The notes under the pieces were generated by a model. That model was not told the origin of the DNA and ran no database searches. It was given only the letters and a program-made list of their open reading frames with translations. Of a stretch of 64,000 nucleotides of DNA, positions 52,601-61,590 are shown piece after piece. The stretch is from Stygiolobus azoricus (GTDB lineage: Archaea > Thermoproteota > Thermoprotei_A > Sulfolobales > Sulfolobaceae). The DNA lies in assembly GCF_009729035.1 (NCBI RefSeq), contig NZ_CP045483.1:372001-436000 (forward strand). The letters are read 5' to 3'. Position numbers and translations under genes: made by a program. Every line of letters starts with the position of its first letter. The stretch's first letter is position 1.

Positions 52601-53402
52601 AAACTATCTTAAGCAAGTTCTAGGTCAGAATTATGAAAAGGTATTCAAACCGAGGACTTGGGGAGAAGGTGGGGCTCATGAAGGAATAAGGCCAACCAAG
52701 CCCTTAGATGTGGATCAGCTTAGACTCATGATTGAGGATGGAGACTTAGAGTTAGCTAAACCCCTTACGTCTAACCATTTCAAGGTTTACGATCTTGTGT
52801 TCAGGAGGTTCATATCTAGTCAGATTGTCCCCTTAAAAATTAGAAAGGAGGTTGTGAAGTTTGAAATTAAAGATGAAGAGGGGAATCCTATACCACTAGA
52901 ACAGAATTATGTGGAGTTAGTAACTAATTACTCCCTTCCGGTACAAATAGATAATATAACAAAGTTTATCTATCAGCCTGTAAGACGCCTATCTAAGTCA
53001 TTGGTTTCAAGGTTGAAAGATCTTGGCTGCGAATCATTACCTTGTGATTTCGGTTTATCTTTAGAAGGTTCGTTCTTGAGGAGTAAGGTAAATTTATATA
53101 CTCAAGCCGATTTGGTCATAGAAATGAAAAATAAAGAGATCGGAAGGCCTAGCACTTATGCGACGATTATCAATACGATTCTTAAGAGGCGTTATGCGAT
53201 AGAAAGTAAAAAAACTAAGAAAATGATTCCTACATCTTTAGGTAAGGCTGTAAATAAATATTTAAATGAAAAGTACGGTAAGTTTGTATCAGAAGAGAGA
53301 ACAAGAAAGTTACTTCAGCTGATGGATATGATTGAAGCTGGTAAAGAGAGATATGATGATGTACTAAAACAAATATATGAAGAAATAAATGAAATTAGGT
53401 GA
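49665..53402 (+). CDS. rgy: Reverse gyrase (TopR1-like)
   Basis: Introduces positive supercoils; the hyperthermophile marker enzyme. The 1245-residue protein has an N-terminal zinc finger (CPNC and CTRC), a helicase-like domain with Walker A APPGLGKT (about residues 111-118) and FVDDVD as motif II, a Toprim start LLIVESPNKAKTI (about 620), a second zinc finger (CKNGHQF then CPNC), and the type IA catalytic Tyr in LITYHRTDSTRI (about 962). The neighbourhood with cdc48 and PCNA3 matches TopR1 rather than TopR2, which is an inference. Confidence 0.95.
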   Translation: MSINLREIPPSIYKSSCPNCGGAISSSRLSKGSVCTRCFSDDEAEFQSLNDLIKALKSAGTLNKLSKESDILSEFNVFSEIFRTAIGYPPYGPQKSWIIRLLRNDSFAIIAPPGLGKTTFGLVASLYYANKKKKSIIIFPTKSLVKQALDKLSVFSSNSGIEAKIIYYHSGLTESQRQELNKSLYSNEFDIFISTNRFMIDHIDSLSNLKYDFLFVDDVDTALKSSKSAQAVLRLVGFSQDAMTKVRELMKVKDTEILFSEVEKIRKGILGNKTVVFSSATLTKGNPVFSLLMGFKPGSSVIYLRKIIDAYTELPTNDYEVVRLLKELLSRLGSGGLIFVPVDKGQEYAKFLEESLSKDFSIATVASSSTSKIEEFAEGKIDILIGSATHYGILVRGIDLPWRIKYAIFVGIPKFKFKIGETVNLVTLSRILSIIALITKDQEIIRLAGRVRGKIRRLSPAALALLSQQAREGKLEDETLIKAYGIVNSYLQNEDVLKKISEMGDFVISNGNILIPDYLTYIQASGRTSRIYGGDLTTGLSILLVDDKNLFEIFNRKISLILDEINWKELDLNSWKIGNVELSEIINGINEEREKILKIKKEGGITPLLGKVKTVLLIVESPNKAKTISNFFSRPSTRQVGNLRVYETVLEDKVLMVTASGGHVYDLTTDNIGVYGVDVKISEDGSALFLPYYNTIKRCKNGHQFTDYDKGGKCPNCGTTDIITDKTYTVENLRKLSLEVDEILIGTDPDTEGEKIAWDLYLALRPYNNNIRRAEFHEVTRRAIIQAISNPREFNVNLVESQIVRRIEDRWIGFKLSQKVQTEFWPKYCTEEKERARSKYYNQSTDCSENRNLSAGRVQTPVLNWIVTRYDEYNKTKTRVYYGRIKGLEDITFYVQRQEGVRKNNVVTVTFKEINEVIEDFGPLPPYTTDTLLSDANNFFGLSAPETMRIAQDLFELGLITYHRTDSTRISNVGISIAENYLKQVLGQNYEKVFKPRTWGEGGAHEGIRPTKPLDVDQLRLMIEDGDLELAKPLTSNHFKVYDLVFRRFISSQIVPLKIRKEVVKFEIKDEEGNPIPLEQNYVELVTNYSLPVQIDNITKFIYQPVRRLSKSLVSRLKDLGCESLPCDFGLSLEGSFLRSKVNLYTQADLVIEMKNKEIGRPSTYATIINTILKRRYAIESKKTKKMIPTSLGKAVNKYLNEKYGKFVSEERTRKLLQLMDMIEAGKERYDDVLKQIYEEINEIR

Positions 53403-53408
53403 GAATGA

Positions 53409-54305
53409 ATGCTTATAGGGTTATTACACCTTAAGCTTAAAGAGGCTAGCAAAAAAGCGAACGTCGAAAAGGCAAAGAAACTGATAAAGGAGGCGAAGGA
53501 AAGGGGTGCTAAATTAGTTATTTTACCCTCTTTATTTCCAGTAGGAAACATTTTTGAAATTTATGAAAATGATAAGAAGTCTAAGAGTATTATAAGGAAT
53601 CTCTCGGAAAAAATTCCGGGTACTATTACGGATACGTTGATAAATTTAGCCACAGAAGGCGAAATCCATCTAGTTGCAGGTCCAATTTTAGAACAAGCAG
53701 GTCCAAAGGTATTTCTTACCACCCTTATTATCTCACCCCAAGGTGAGATAATTGGCAAATATAGGAAGGTAATTATTTCTGAAAAAGACGTGAGACTCGG
53801 GATATCCTCTGGAAAGGAGCCTGTATTCATGTCCTTAGACAAAAGATACGGGATTTTAGCTGAAGACGATATTTTCTCTCCTGAAATTAACAGAGTTTTA
53901 GCTCTTGGTAATGCGTCTGCTATTATCGGGTCGATAAAGGCGTATGCTAGGAGTCCAGATATAGTTAAGTACGTTGCTATAGCTAGAACCTTAGAGAATG
54001 GTATACCGTATATACTGGTTGGTGAGGTAATAGAAGACGAAAACGGTGAAGTAATAGGTTCGTCACCTACTTTTGTAACTAGTACCAACTCTCTAATCTA
54101 TAAACAGGCTGAGGATGAAGACACCGTACTATACGTAGAGACTACTGTGCTAATGCAAGAGAGTTCTAAGGAACGTATAGGTAAGATAAATAACATTGAG
54201 ACGATATTGCAAGGACTGTGTAAGAACATAAAGAAAATGAAATCTATGGAAAGGAAAAAGATAAACCAAGAAGACAGTCACGAAAAAGAAGAGGAAGAAG
54301 AGTAA
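53409..54305 (+). CDS. Nitrilase-fold protein lacking the catalytic Glu and Cys
   Basis: A 298-residue carbon-nitrogen hydrolase homologue. The framework is clear: [19 protein letters not shown], the [10 protein letters not shown] strand with Lys120, and the [12 protein letters not shown] segment. The catalytic Glu that follows LP is Ser41, and the nucleophile Cys of ICYDxxFPE is Glu152; only Lys120 is kept. It is probably inactive as an amidase and may be a binding or scaffold protein. A charged acidic tail (after about 270) ends in EEEEE. It starts 6 bp after reverse gyrase. Confidence 0.75.
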   Translation: MLIGLLHLKLKEASKKANVEKAKKLIKEAKERGAKLVILPSLFPVGNIFEIYENDKKSKSIIRNLSEKIPGTITDTLINLATEGEIHLVAGPILEQAGPKVFLTTLIISPQGEIIGKYRKVIISEKDVRLGISSGKEPVFMSLDKRYGILAEDDIFSPEINRVLALGNASAIIGSIKAYARSPDIVKYVAIARTLENGIPYILVGEVIEDENGEVIGSSPTFVTSTNSLIYKQAEDEDTVLYVETTVLMQESSKERIGKINNIETILQGLCKNIKKMKSMERKKINQEDSHEKEEEEE

Positions 54306-54335
54306 CTTTTATGCTCTTTAGCAAAACATGTGGTT

Positions 54336-54662
54336 TTAAGAGCTAGTTATGTAAACTATTGTCCTCCTATTTTTCACTACTTGTGATATCATTCCTTGTC
54401 TCTCAAGTTCCTCTAATATCTTCTTAGCAACGCTTATGTTTACATTAATCTTATTTGCGAGAACATAAGGTGTGATTATTTTTTCCTTCTTTAATTCCTC
54501 TTGAACTTTATTTATAGTGTCCTTATCAACTGTGATTGCCTTAGAGGTAACTTCCTTACCGGTCTTGCTTGTTTTCTTCTGAGCTTTCTTCTGTGTTTCC
54601 TCTTGTTGCTTCTTTAATCTCTTCTCTATATTGCTAATTGGTTTCTTACTCGCACCACCCAT
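54336..54662 (-). CDS. rps25e: Small ribosomal subunit protein eS25
   Basis: A 108-residue basic 30S protein. A Lys-rich N-terminus (SNIEKRLKKQQEETQKKAQKK in parts) is followed by a winged-helix domain: DKDTINKVQEELKKEKIITPYVLANKINVNISVAKKILEELE (in segments). The closing RTIVYI strand is typical. It is divergent from the TrmB-like gene across 52 bp. Confidence 0.88.
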   Translation of the reverse strand: MGGASKKPISNIEKRLKKQQEETQKKAQKKTSKTGKEVTSKAITVDKDTINKVQEELKKEKIITPYVLANKINVNISVAKKILEELERQGMISQVVKNRRTIVYITSS

Positions 54663-54714
54663 TGGATTCCCACTAAATTTAAGTTAGTAATTTGAGAGTA
54701 TTAAACGTTACTTT

Positions 54715-55464
54715 ATGGGACAAGACTTACCTATTGATGATATAATAGGTCGTATTAGTAAGTTGGCTTCTGGGCTAGGGATAAGTAGAAATGAGCTAAA
54801 GGTTTACTTCCTACTTCTTATTAACGGTAAGATGACAGCTAGAGAGATCTCTGATAGAATCGGGATTTCGTATACGAAAATTTACCCAGTATTGTCTAGA
54901 CTAGAGGGAAGAGGATGGATTAAGAGAGTAGGTAAAAAACCAGCTATGTTTGCGGCTAATTCTTTGGTTGACGTATGGTCTACCGTAAAGAAGAATATTC
55001 TTGAATCAGTAGAGAAAATAGAGAAAGAAGTTATAACCCCGCTTTCATTGCTGCTATCTACTCAACCGTCGTTGTACAACATAATGCTAATACCTCCTGA
55101 TAGTGTACAGATGAGTTTTCAGCAAACTCTCAAAGAGCCATCGTCAATATACTATCTCGCAATATCTTTTGACGAACTTTTAACAGAAGAGGTAATAAAG
55201 CTTCTAGAGGCTAACGCTTATAAGAGTGACGTCAAGCTAATACTTATAAAACCTAGAGAAATCCCTCCGGTAATTAACTTCAAAATCACCGAATCAATGT
55301 TTGGTAGTGGCATTATAACAAATAGATCCATTATGTTAGTTGTAAAATCCTCTGAAAATATCCTTTATGGCTTGTACTCAACTCATGTATATTTCATAGA
55401 GATCGGTAAGGTGTACTTCAATTATTTGTGGGAAAGGTCAGGAAAACAAGGGAATAATGCTTAA
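54715..55464 (+). CDS. TrmB-family transcriptional regulator
   Basis: A 249-residue protein with an N-terminal winged helix-turn-helix (residues about 20-78: NELKVYFLLLINGKMTAREISDRIG then TKIYPVLSRLEGRGWIKRVG) and a C-terminal effector-like region. This matches the TrmB family, which in archaea controls sugar and other metabolism. No target can be read from the sequence. The promoter is divergent with rps25e. It precedes a small RHH gene by 35 bp. Confidence 0.75.
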   Translation: MGQDLPIDDIIGRISKLASGLGISRNELKVYFLLLINGKMTAREISDRIGISYTKIYPVLSRLEGRGWIKRVGKKPAMFAANSLVDVWSTVKKNILESVEKIEKEVITPLSLLLSTQPSLYNIMLIPPDSVQMSFQQTLKEPSSIYYLAISFDELLTEEVIKLLEANAYKSDVKLILIKPREIPPVINFKITESMFGSGIITNRSIMLVVKSSENILYGLYSTHVYFIEIGKVYFNYLWERSGKQGNNA

Positions 55465-55499
55465 AAATTATCTCAGAAAAACCATACTAATTGACCATT

Positions 55500-55649
55500 A
55501 TGAGAATAATAACTGTAAAACTACCCGAACAATTCTTAGAAGCAATAGATGAATTAGTCAATACTGGAAGATATACTTCTAGAAGTGAAGTAATAAGAGC
55601 AGCTTTAAATGACTTTATAAGAAAAGAATTGTGGATAGAAAACGGATGA
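55500..55649 (+). CDS. Ribbon-helix-helix (CopG-like) DNA-binding protein, 49 residues
   Basis: The translation begins [20 protein letters not shown], with a beta strand (ITVKL) followed by two helices ([10 protein letters not shown] and [18 protein letters not shown]), the RHH fold. The SRSEVIR motif is the usual helix-turn. Such proteins bind DNA as dimers and often autoregulate. It may also be the antitoxin of a lost pair, but no toxin gene is adjacent. Confidence 0.85.
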   Translation: MRIITVKLPEQFLEAIDELVNTGRYTSRSEVIRAALNDFIRKELWIENG

Positions 55650-55707
55650 ACATATGATGAAAGCTGGTATTTTTGAAAGGATGAAATGCGACATCAGAGC
55701 TGATTTT
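55650..55707 (+). ncRNA. Candidate C/D box sRNA between RHH gene and trmI
   Basis: Perfect C box ATGATGA (55654-55660), a 12-nt guide (55661-55672), D' TTGA (55673-55676), a C'-like GGATGAAA (55679-55686), and perfect D box CTGA (55700-55703). The outer boxes are 39 nt apart, normal for archaeal guides; C' and D' are imperfect. It begins 5 nt after the RHH stop and ends at the TATA of trmI. Confidence 0.5.
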
Positions 55708-55714
55708 TAAAACC
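55705..55714 (+). promoter_or_regulatory. TATA box of trmI
   Basis: TTTTTAAAAC lies 24-33 bp before the trmI ATG, fitting a leaderless transcript. It immediately follows the D box of the candidate sRNA. Confidence 0.45.
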
Positions 55715-55737
55715 TTACACTCTTTTCTTACTTTAAT

Positions 55738-56511
55738 ATGCCATTAAAAGAAGGTGATTCAGTAGTCATATGGGTTGATCCAAAAAGAGTGTTTCTAGTA
55801 AAGATAGAGAAAGGGAAAAAATTCGGCTCAGATAAAGGTACCCTAGACTTGTCTACATTAATAGGAAAGGAATATGGTTCGACCGTTTCTCTCTCGACTG
55901 GTGTGCAAGCTTATTTGCTTAGGCCTACTCCTTTAGATGCTTATAATGGGTTGAGAAGGCCTTCACAAGTACTATACCCTAAGGATATATCTTACATGAT
56001 TTATGTGTCTGGGATTAAAGAAGGGGACACCGTTGTTGAAGCTGGCACTGGATCCGGTTTCCTGACGATTTCCTTAGCATATACAGTGGGAGGGAAAGGT
56101 AGAGTTATTACTTATGACATAAGAGAAGATATGCAGGAAACAGCTAGAAGGAACTTATCGTTTATGGGACTATTAGATAGAGTAACTTTCAAGCTCAAGG
56201 ACATAAGGCAAGGAATAGATGAAAGAGATGTAGACGCTGTCTTCCTCGATATGCCAGACCCTTGGAATACGATACAATACGTCCACGACATCCTTAAACC
56301 TTCCGGTTCAGTAGTAATCTTTGTCCCTACAGTTAATCAAATAGAGAAAACTGTACTTAAAATCAGTGAATTTGACTTTGTAGATGTGCATGCTGAGGAA
56401 TTAATTGTTAGAGAATACCAAGTGAAGGAGAACGCGACAAGACCTAAAAATATAGGTGTAGTTCACACTGGTTTCATTATAAGGGCAAGGAAATCAATAA
56501 AAGGGAGCTAA
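55738..56511 (+). CDS. trmI: tRNA (adenine-N1)-methyltransferase TrmI
   Basis: Makes m1A57/58 in the T-loop of tRNAs. The 257-residue protein has an N-terminal barrel (residues 1-75), then the Rossmann domain: [31 protein letters not shown] (in parts), [10 protein letters not shown] for motif II, and [14 protein letters not shown] for motif IV. The long C-terminal helix begins with [14 protein letters not shown], a family feature. It has its own promoter. Confidence 0.9.
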   Translation: MPLKEGDSVVIWVDPKRVFLVKIEKGKKFGSDKGTLDLSTLIGKEYGSTVSLSTGVQAYLLRPTPLDAYNGLRRPSQVLYPKDISYMIYVSGIKEGDTVVEAGTGSGFLTISLAYTVGGKGRVITYDIREDMQETARRNLSFMGLLDRVTFKLKDIRQGIDERDVDAVFLDMPDPWNTIQYVHDILKPSGSVVIFVPTVNQIEKTVLKISEFDFVDVHAEELIVREYQVKENATRPKNIGVVHTGFIIRARKSIKGS

Positions 56512-56527
56512 TAAAATATTAAACGAA

Positions 56528-56857
56528 ATGTCATCAAAACTAGCCACTTACGCGAACCTCATAATAAAGTATGAAAACCAATTGAAAGACGTGGAAAAGA
56601 AGACTGTAGAGGACGGTAAGAAAATTGTTTTAATGGCGGAATCTCTCTCCTCACAGTTTAGAGCTGTTGCGGAACAAGTTATATCACAGATTTTTAAAGA
56701 AATTGATCAAACTTATTCATCCCAAATTCAACAATTATCCAAGAAGTATACTGAAGAAAGGGAGAAAGAGATCGAGAAGATTAGAAAACAAGCTGAGAAA
56801 AACGTTGACAAAGCAGTGGAATTAGTAGTATCCAAATTATTGGAGGTATATAAGTAA
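56528..56857 (+). CDS. Coiled-coil A-type ATP synthase subunit (H/G-like)
   Basis: A 109-residue almost entirely helical protein (coiled-coil from residue about 10 to 100, Lys/Glu/Gln-rich), typical of the peripheral-stalk subunit H or G of archaeal ATPases. It is directly followed, at zero distance, by the subunit C gene. The subunit letter is inferred from size and context. Confidence 0.6.
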   Translation: MSSKLATYANLIIKYENQLKDVEKKTVEDGKKIVLMAESLSSQFRAVAEQVISQIFKEIDQTYSSQIQQLSKKYTEEREKEIEKIRKQAEKNVDKAVELVVSKLLEVYK

Positions 56858-57838
56858 ATGAGCTTCGCGTACACTACTGCATTAGCAAGAGTATATAAGA
56901 GCCAGATACTGAGTACAGGCACTGTAAATGAGTTATTAGAGTCAAGTAGCTGGAAGGAAGTTGCCAACATATTGAGAGAAAATGGTATAATATCTGAAGT
57001 CCCACAAACTCTTACGGATTTCCAGACATATATGAAAAATAGAGCACTACAGATATTATCTAGTGTAAGGAATTATACTCTATCCTCCAAAATTGCTTCG
57101 TCTATCGTAGATTTGTATAAATATATCGTAGAGTTAGATGACATAGAAGCTATAGTATCTGCCACATTATCTAAATCTACTTCCTTTCGTGTCTATCTTT
57201 TAAAAGATCTGGCTGATATAAAACCTCAATCCCTTGAAGATGTGCTATCCTCTCTGACTGGAATCGAGAGGGAAGCTTTGGAATTCGCCTTAGAAAAAGC
57301 CACTAATAAGTCAGCTGCCGTAATCAACACTTATTTAGAATATTTCTTTATCAACAGATTATCGGCTATTGTAGATACGTTTAAAGGAGACTGGATCGCA
57401 AAAGCTAGAGAGATCATATGTGGTTACAAGGATTATTATTCATCTCTTATCGCGTATAAAATACATGAGCAAGTTTCAGATACATGCAAAATGAGCAAGG
57501 AAACTTTGAGAGACATAGCTAACTCTTCTTCTAAGGAAGAGGTTCTAGACATATTATCGAGGTCACCTTACGGTAAAGACATAACAGCAAATGATATTTA
57601 CTATTCATTTGCTAAATTTAAGAAAGTAGTTAGGGTGCAAGCTAGGAAAGCTTCTCTGAATGCCTTTATGGGTTCACCCTTCACACCAGTTACCGTTATG
57701 GGGTTAGCGGAGCTAATTAGATTGGATACAGAAGATATTATCACGATCGTTAACGGTTTAGCTCTAGTTAGAAATGGGGAGAATAAGCAAAAAGTTGTCG
57801 AAGATATAAAGTCGCTACTTTCCTTTGAGCTCATCTAA
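56858..57838 (+). CDS. atpC: A-type ATP synthase subunit C
   Basis: A 326-residue central-stalk protein linking the A1 head to the A0 rotor, homologous to V-ATPase AC39. It is all-helical with the pattern YTTALARVYKSQIL at the start, DDIEAIVSATLSKS near residue 88, and a C-terminal NPFTPVTVMGLAELI-type loop (here SPFTPVTVMGLAELIRLDTED). The catalytic subunits are not in the window, so this locus is a satellite of the main atp operon. Confidence 0.8.
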   Translation: MSFAYTTALARVYKSQILSTGTVNELLESSSWKEVANILRENGIISEVPQTLTDFQTYMKNRALQILSSVRNYTLSSKIASSIVDLYKYIVELDDIEAIVSATLSKSTSFRVYLLKDLADIKPQSLEDVLSSLTGIEREALEFALEKATNKSAAVINTYLEYFFINRLSAIVDTFKGDWIAKAREIICGYKDYYSSLIAYKIHEQVSDTCKMSKETLRDIANSSSKEEVLDILSRSPYGKDITANDIYYSFAKFKKVVRVQARKASLNAFMGSPFTPVTVMGLAELIRLDTEDIITIVNGLALVRNGENKQKVVEDIKSLLSFELI

Positions 57839-58150
57839 GATTTTTTTGTCTATTATATATCCTCCGTCAACGTCTCTAATAATTGTATAATCAGGTATTT
57901 CTGGAGGGTCTGGCATATCTATAAACGGCTTCTCTTTACCTAGATATATCCATTTGAGCCTGCCACCGAACTTTTCTAGTTTATACCAATACTTCCCTAT
58001 GTAAACGTATTTTTTACCGTTTTTATAGACTAAGTGATAAGGCTTTAAATACACTCTGTACTCCTTTATTTTACTGTTGTACTCATATACTCGCAATTTT
58101 AATTTAGTAAGAACTTCATCAAACACTTTTTCTGGTACCTTCACTAGCAT
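57815..58150 (-). CDS. Conserved Sulfolobales protein of unknown function
   Basis: A 111-residue protein rich in Tyr and Lys (KYVYIGKYWYKLEKFGGRLKW), without membrane segments. The ATG at 58150 gives MLVKVPEKVFDEV; a TTG nine codons upstream (58177) is also in frame. It converges with atpC, overlapping by 24 bp, and is divergent from the aldo-keto reductase. It may be the DUF5622 family, but I cannot confirm this. Confidence 0.55.
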   Translation of the reverse strand: MLVKVPEKVFDEVLTKLKLRVYEYNSKIKEYRVYLKPYHLVYKNGKKYVYIGKYWYKLEKFGGRLKWIYLGKEKPFIDMPDPPEIPDYTIIRDVDGGYIIDKKILDELKGK

Positions 58151-58208
58151 TACTAACCTATTCTTTTTTACTCTCAAAAATCATATCTACTTTTAGACGG
58201 GTATTAGT

Positions 58209-59177
58209 ATGAAGCTAAGACGCGTTAATAATACATTAGAAGTTTCTGAAATAGGACTAGGCTTATGGAGTATAGTTACGGACGAGTGGGGAAGCGATAT
58301 AAACAAAGCGGAGGAGCTTTTACGTAAGGCATATGATGCAGGTATAAATTTCTATGATACCGCTGATGTTTACGGAAAGGGACTAGGGGAGAAAATAATA
58401 AGTAAAGTTCTAGGAACCAAGAGGGACAGAATTGTTATCTTAACAAAAATAGGGCTTGATTTTTATCATAACACGAGACCCGTAGGGAACTACGACATTG
58501 AGTACTTAAAATTTGCGTTTGAACAGAGTTTAAAGAGACTCAACACTGACTACGTAGATATACTTATGCTACATAATCCTAAGGGTAACGTGATTAGGGA
58601 TACGAAGGTAATTAATTTCTTTCAGAGCTTAAAGAAAGAAGGAAAAGTGAGAGTTATAGGAGTTGCGCTAGGACCTACACTAGGATGGGGTGAGGAAGGA
58701 ATAGATGCGATCAAAATGGGATATGAGTCTTTAGAGTACATATTTAATCTCATAGAGGTGAAGCCTGGTATAGATTTCCTAAATTATGATATAGGTCATT
58801 TTGTAAGAGTCCCTCACGCCTCAGATGCACTTAACGAGGATAAATGGCCTATAGAATACGATCCTAAACTTCACAGACATTTTAAGGATATCAGCTGGAT
58901 TAATAGGGCGATAGAGAGGTCTAAAGAATTAATACCTTTTGCAAATAAAAAGGGTATGAAACTCTCTCAATTGGCTTTGAAGTTCATACTGTATAACAAG
59001 AGGGTATCGTCTGTAATCCCTAATATTTCTAATGAAAGGGAGTTAGTTGAGTTTGTTAAGGTCGAGGACTTACCAGATTTGACTGAAGAAGACTATAATT
59101 ATTTGATCTCGTTCTACGAGAGGAACTTCATAGAACTTAACAAGGAAAGTATTGAAGAGACTAAAAGGTATAAGTAG
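58209..59177 (+). CDS. Aldo-keto reductase
   Basis: A 322-residue NADPH-dependent oxidoreductase of the (beta/alpha)8 type. The catalytic tetrad is visible: Asp and Tyr in [11 protein letters not shown], Lys in [10 protein letters not shown], and His in LMLHNPKG. A cofactor region lies near [15 protein letters not shown]. The substrate is unknown. The protein is a little longer than a minimal AKR, with an insert around residues 175-215. Confidence 0.82.
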   Translation: MKLRRVNNTLEVSEIGLGLWSIVTDEWGSDINKAEELLRKAYDAGINFYDTADVYGKGLGEKIISKVLGTKRDRIVILTKIGLDFYHNTRPVGNYDIEYLKFAFEQSLKRLNTDYVDILMLHNPKGNVIRDTKVINFFQSLKKEGKVRVIGVALGPTLGWGEEGIDAIKMGYESLEYIFNLIEVKPGIDFLNYDIGHFVRVPHASDALNEDKWPIEYDPKLHRHFKDISWINRAIERSKELIPFANKKGMKLSQLALKFILYNKRVSSVIPNISNERELVEFVKVEDLPDLTEEDYNYLISFYERNFIELNKESIEETKRYK

Positions 59178-59185
59178 TCCTTTGT

Positions 59186-59785
59186 TCATGTTTTTCTATT
59201 TTCTCTCATATAGTAATTCAGAAAGGACATAAAGGCTTTAGCCCTATGGGAGTATTTGTTCTTCTCCTCTGTACTCATTTCAGCAAAAGTTCTTTCCTCG
59301 TTTTCCGGAATGAATATAGGATCGAAGCCAAAACCCTTTTCACCTCTAATCCTTTCACTTATCCTTCCGTTAACCACACCCGTGAACAGATTTATCTCTT
59401 TATCGCTAACGTAACACATGACAGTCTTAAAGTAAGCAGAACGATCCTCTACGTTGTTTAAAAGTTTCAATATACCCTCTAACCCTAATTTCCTCCTCAC
59501 GTAATTCGTATAAGGTCCAGGAAAGCCATTTAAAGCGTTTATGAACAGACCACTATCCTCCACTATTAACGGTTTCCTTATTACTTGGTATATGGTAATT
59601 GCAGAATATCTTACTATTTCCTCAAGATTATCCGCTTGTATCTCGAATTTCGGTATGTTTAACCACTCTATTTTGATTCCATAACTTTTTGCGACCTCAG
59701 ATATCTCCCTGAACTTATTTTCGTTAGAAGTAACTAAAAGTAACTTATCATTGCTATTTACTCCCTTTTCTTCTCTCTTCGACAT
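59186..59785 (-). CDS. XTP/dITP pyrophosphatase (Ham1/RdgB)
   Basis: Removes ITP, dITP and XTP from the nucleotide pool. The 199-residue protein has the start LLLVTSNENKFREISEV, VEDSGLFINALNGFPGPYTNYV, and the GEKGFGFDPIFIP motif, all family signatures. It overlaps bud32 by 32 bp, making it the third gene of a kae1-bud32 group. Confidence 0.9.
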   Translation of the reverse strand: MSKREEKGVNSNDKLLLVTSNENKFREISEVAKSYGIKIEWLNIPKFEIQADNLEEIVRYSAITIYQVIRKPLIVEDSGLFINALNGFPGPYTNYVRRKLGLEGILKLLNNVEDRSAYFKTVMCYVSDKEINLFTGVVNGRISERIRGEKGFGFDPIFIPENEERTFAEMSTEEKNKYSHRAKAFMSFLNYYMRENRKT

Positions 59786-60410
59786 ATCTTCCCCTCATTC
59801 TGATTTCCTTAACCTTCTCTAAAATTTTATTCGCGTCAACGAATTCCTTGTAACCTTCTAGGAACCCTTCAAACAACACCTTTTGGTATTTATTATGTGT
59901 GCTTTCAAGTGACCGTAGAAATACGTGAACATCTATAGCTAGGTCTTCATCCTCCTCTGCCTTCTTAGCAAGTCCGAAATCTATGACGAACATCTCGTTC
60001 TCATTAGTAAGGATCATGTTATTAGTAGTGGGATCACCATGAGCAATACCTAATTTATGGAGCTTACCTAGTATTTCCCCCATTTGTTTACCTACAGGTT
60101 TAAGGTTTTCCTCACTACCACTATAAGACAGCAGATAGTCCTTGACAGTAACACCCTCAATATATTCCATAACAATTAAAAACTCGGTCGGGTCTACAAG
60201 AAGGAGTGCAGGAACGTTCACACCATTTATAAGTGAGGTATAAATTAACCTTGCCTCTAACTTAGTCCTATTACTGTTTATCTCATAGTCCAACTCAGGA
60301 TTTCTGTATTTCTTTCTAATTCTCTTTTTAAAAATAGAATGTATTCCGGCAAAATATCCCTCGTAGATAACAGCTTCTGCCCCTCTTTTTATTTCCTTTA
60401 ACCCCTCCAT
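59754..60410 (-). CDS. bud32: Bud32/PRPK-type kinase-ATPase (KEOPS)
   Basis: A 218-residue atypical protein kinase and KEOPS subunit, needed for t6A tRNA modification. The small-lobe Lys region ([21 protein letters not shown]), the catalytic loop [14 protein letters not shown] and the [18 protein letters not shown] activation segment are present. The C-terminal basic tail ([15 protein letters not shown]) is usual. It overlaps kae1 by 13 bp. Confidence 0.93.
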   Translation of the reverse strand: MEGLKEIKRGAEAVIYEGYFAGIHSIFKKRIRKKYRNPELDYEINSNRTKLEARLIYTSLINGVNVPALLLVDPTEFLIVMEYIEGVTVKDYLLSYSGSEENLKPVGKQMGEILGKLHKLGIAHGDPTTNNMILTNENEMFVIDFGLAKKAEEDEDLAIDVHVFLRSLESTHNKYQKVLFEGFLEGYKEFVDANKILEKVKEIRMRGRYVEERRKGSK

Positions 60411-61399
60411 GGTATATCAACTTTGTCAATTCTCCACCTAGGCCTTACAATACTCTCCTCTACCGGTACGGTTACATTATTCTTAGCTGCGAGTAGTCCA
60501 GTATAAGCTATCATTGCCCCATTATCCCCCGAATACTCGGGAGGTACTATTTTCACAGAAATTCCCCACTCTTCTTCAAGCTTCCTTAATTTCTCTCTTA
60601 AGCTGACGCTCGCCGCAACCCCTCCGACTATTAATACCTCTTTCTTTCCGGTTAACGCTATGGCCCTCTCCGTAGCTTCTAAGAGCATGTCAAAAGCGTT
60701 CTCTCTCAAACTGAAACAAACGTCTTCTAACTTATTCCCCTTCACAGCCTTAAGTGCTGCGGTCAACAACCCAGAATAAGAAATGTCCTGCCCCTTTACA
60801 ACATAAGGTAACTTAATGTACCTTTCGCTTTTCTCCGCGCAAATATCTATCTGATGAACTCCGTTAACTACGTAAGGAGGTGCCAGACCCACTTCCCTAA
60901 CAAAAGTGTCTATCATATTTCCCAAGGCTATATCAAGGGTTTCCCCGAATACTCTATATCTACCGTCTACAAATACAGTGATTATAGTATTACCTCCCGA
61001 AAGGTATAAAATAAGGGGGTCTTCAGCTTTTGTAGTAAACCTACCTATTTCTATGTGTGCAATCCCGTGGTTTACTGGTACTAGCTTTTTACCGAAAGCT
61101 AGAGCTAGAGCTCTCGCTACAGTAGCCCCTACCCTTAGTGCTGGTCCTATACCTGGTCCTAAAGCCACAGCAATATAATCAACGTCCTTTATACTTACTC
61201 CCGCTTTATCTAGTGCCAATTTAACTATCTCAGGGGCAACTTCAGAATGATGTTTCCCAAGGTCAGAGGGTTTCATCCCACCCTCTTTCGGTACAAAAGT
61301 ATCCCTTACGTTTGATAAAATTCTGATTCCAGACTGGTCTTCCTTAACTATTCCAACTCCAAAAGTGTGGGCTGTACTCTCAATCCCTAAAACGATCAT
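60398..61399 (-). CDS. kae1: Kae1, KEOPS catalytic subunit
   Basis: Transfers threonylcarbamoyl to tRNA A37. The 333-residue ASKHA-fold protein starts [17 protein letters not shown] and has the Fe-binding [11 protein letters not shown] (His111 and His115), a [12 protein letters not shown] strand, and the C-terminal [12 protein letters not shown]. It overlaps eS31 by 4 bp and bud32 by 13 bp; the KEOPS pair is thus cotranscribed with ribosomal genes. Confidence 0.95.
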   Translation of the reverse strand: MIVLGIESTAHTFGVGIVKEDQSGIRILSNVRDTFVPKEGGMKPSDLGKHHSEVAPEIVKLALDKAGVSIKDVDYIAVALGPGIGPALRVGATVARALALAFGKKLVPVNHGIAHIEIGRFTTKAEDPLILYLSGGNTIITVFVDGRYRVFGETLDIALGNMIDTFVREVGLAPPYVVNGVHQIDICAEKSERYIKLPYVVKGQDISYSGLLTAALKAVKGNKLEDVCFSLRENAFDMLLEATERAIALTGKKEVLIVGGVAASVSLREKLRKLEEEWGISVKIVPPEYSGDNGAMIAYTGLLAAKNNVTVPVEESIVRPRWRIDKVDIPWRG

Positions 61400-61590
61400 C
61401 TCCCTTTACCTATAAACTCAGTGTAACCACACTTTCCACAAGCCCACCTCTCTACGGGTTTCATATGATGTGCCATAATGCTTCCGCATCTAGGACATTT
61501 TTTATTCTTTAACTTAACTTTACCTCCTTCAATCACATAATAAGTTCTCACTATTGCTTTAGTGCCTTCGTTACCCTTGCTTTGCGGCAT
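61396..61590 (-). CDS. rps27ae: Small ribosomal subunit protein eS31 (S27ae)
   Basis: A 64-residue zinc protein of the 30S subunit. Two Cys pairs (CPRC and CGKC) form the zinc site, and the C-terminal pattern is [16 protein letters not shown] 61590 is preferred: GGTGG precedes it by a few bases, and the GTG at 61599 lies in the eS24 end. It overlaps eS24 by 20 bp. Confidence 0.92.
   Translation of the reverse strand: MPQSKGNEGTKAIVRTYYVIEGGKVKLKNKKCPRCGSIMAHHMKPVERWACGKCGYTEFIGKGR

Noticed and set aside
53561-54088. 175-residue minus-strand frame
   Set aside because: Shadow of the nitrilase-like gene, with a Ser/Ile/Pro-rich composition and no start signals.
55500-55649. RHH protein as antitoxin of a toxin-antitoxin pair
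   Set aside because: No toxin-like gene is adjacent; the next features are an sRNA candidate and trmI.
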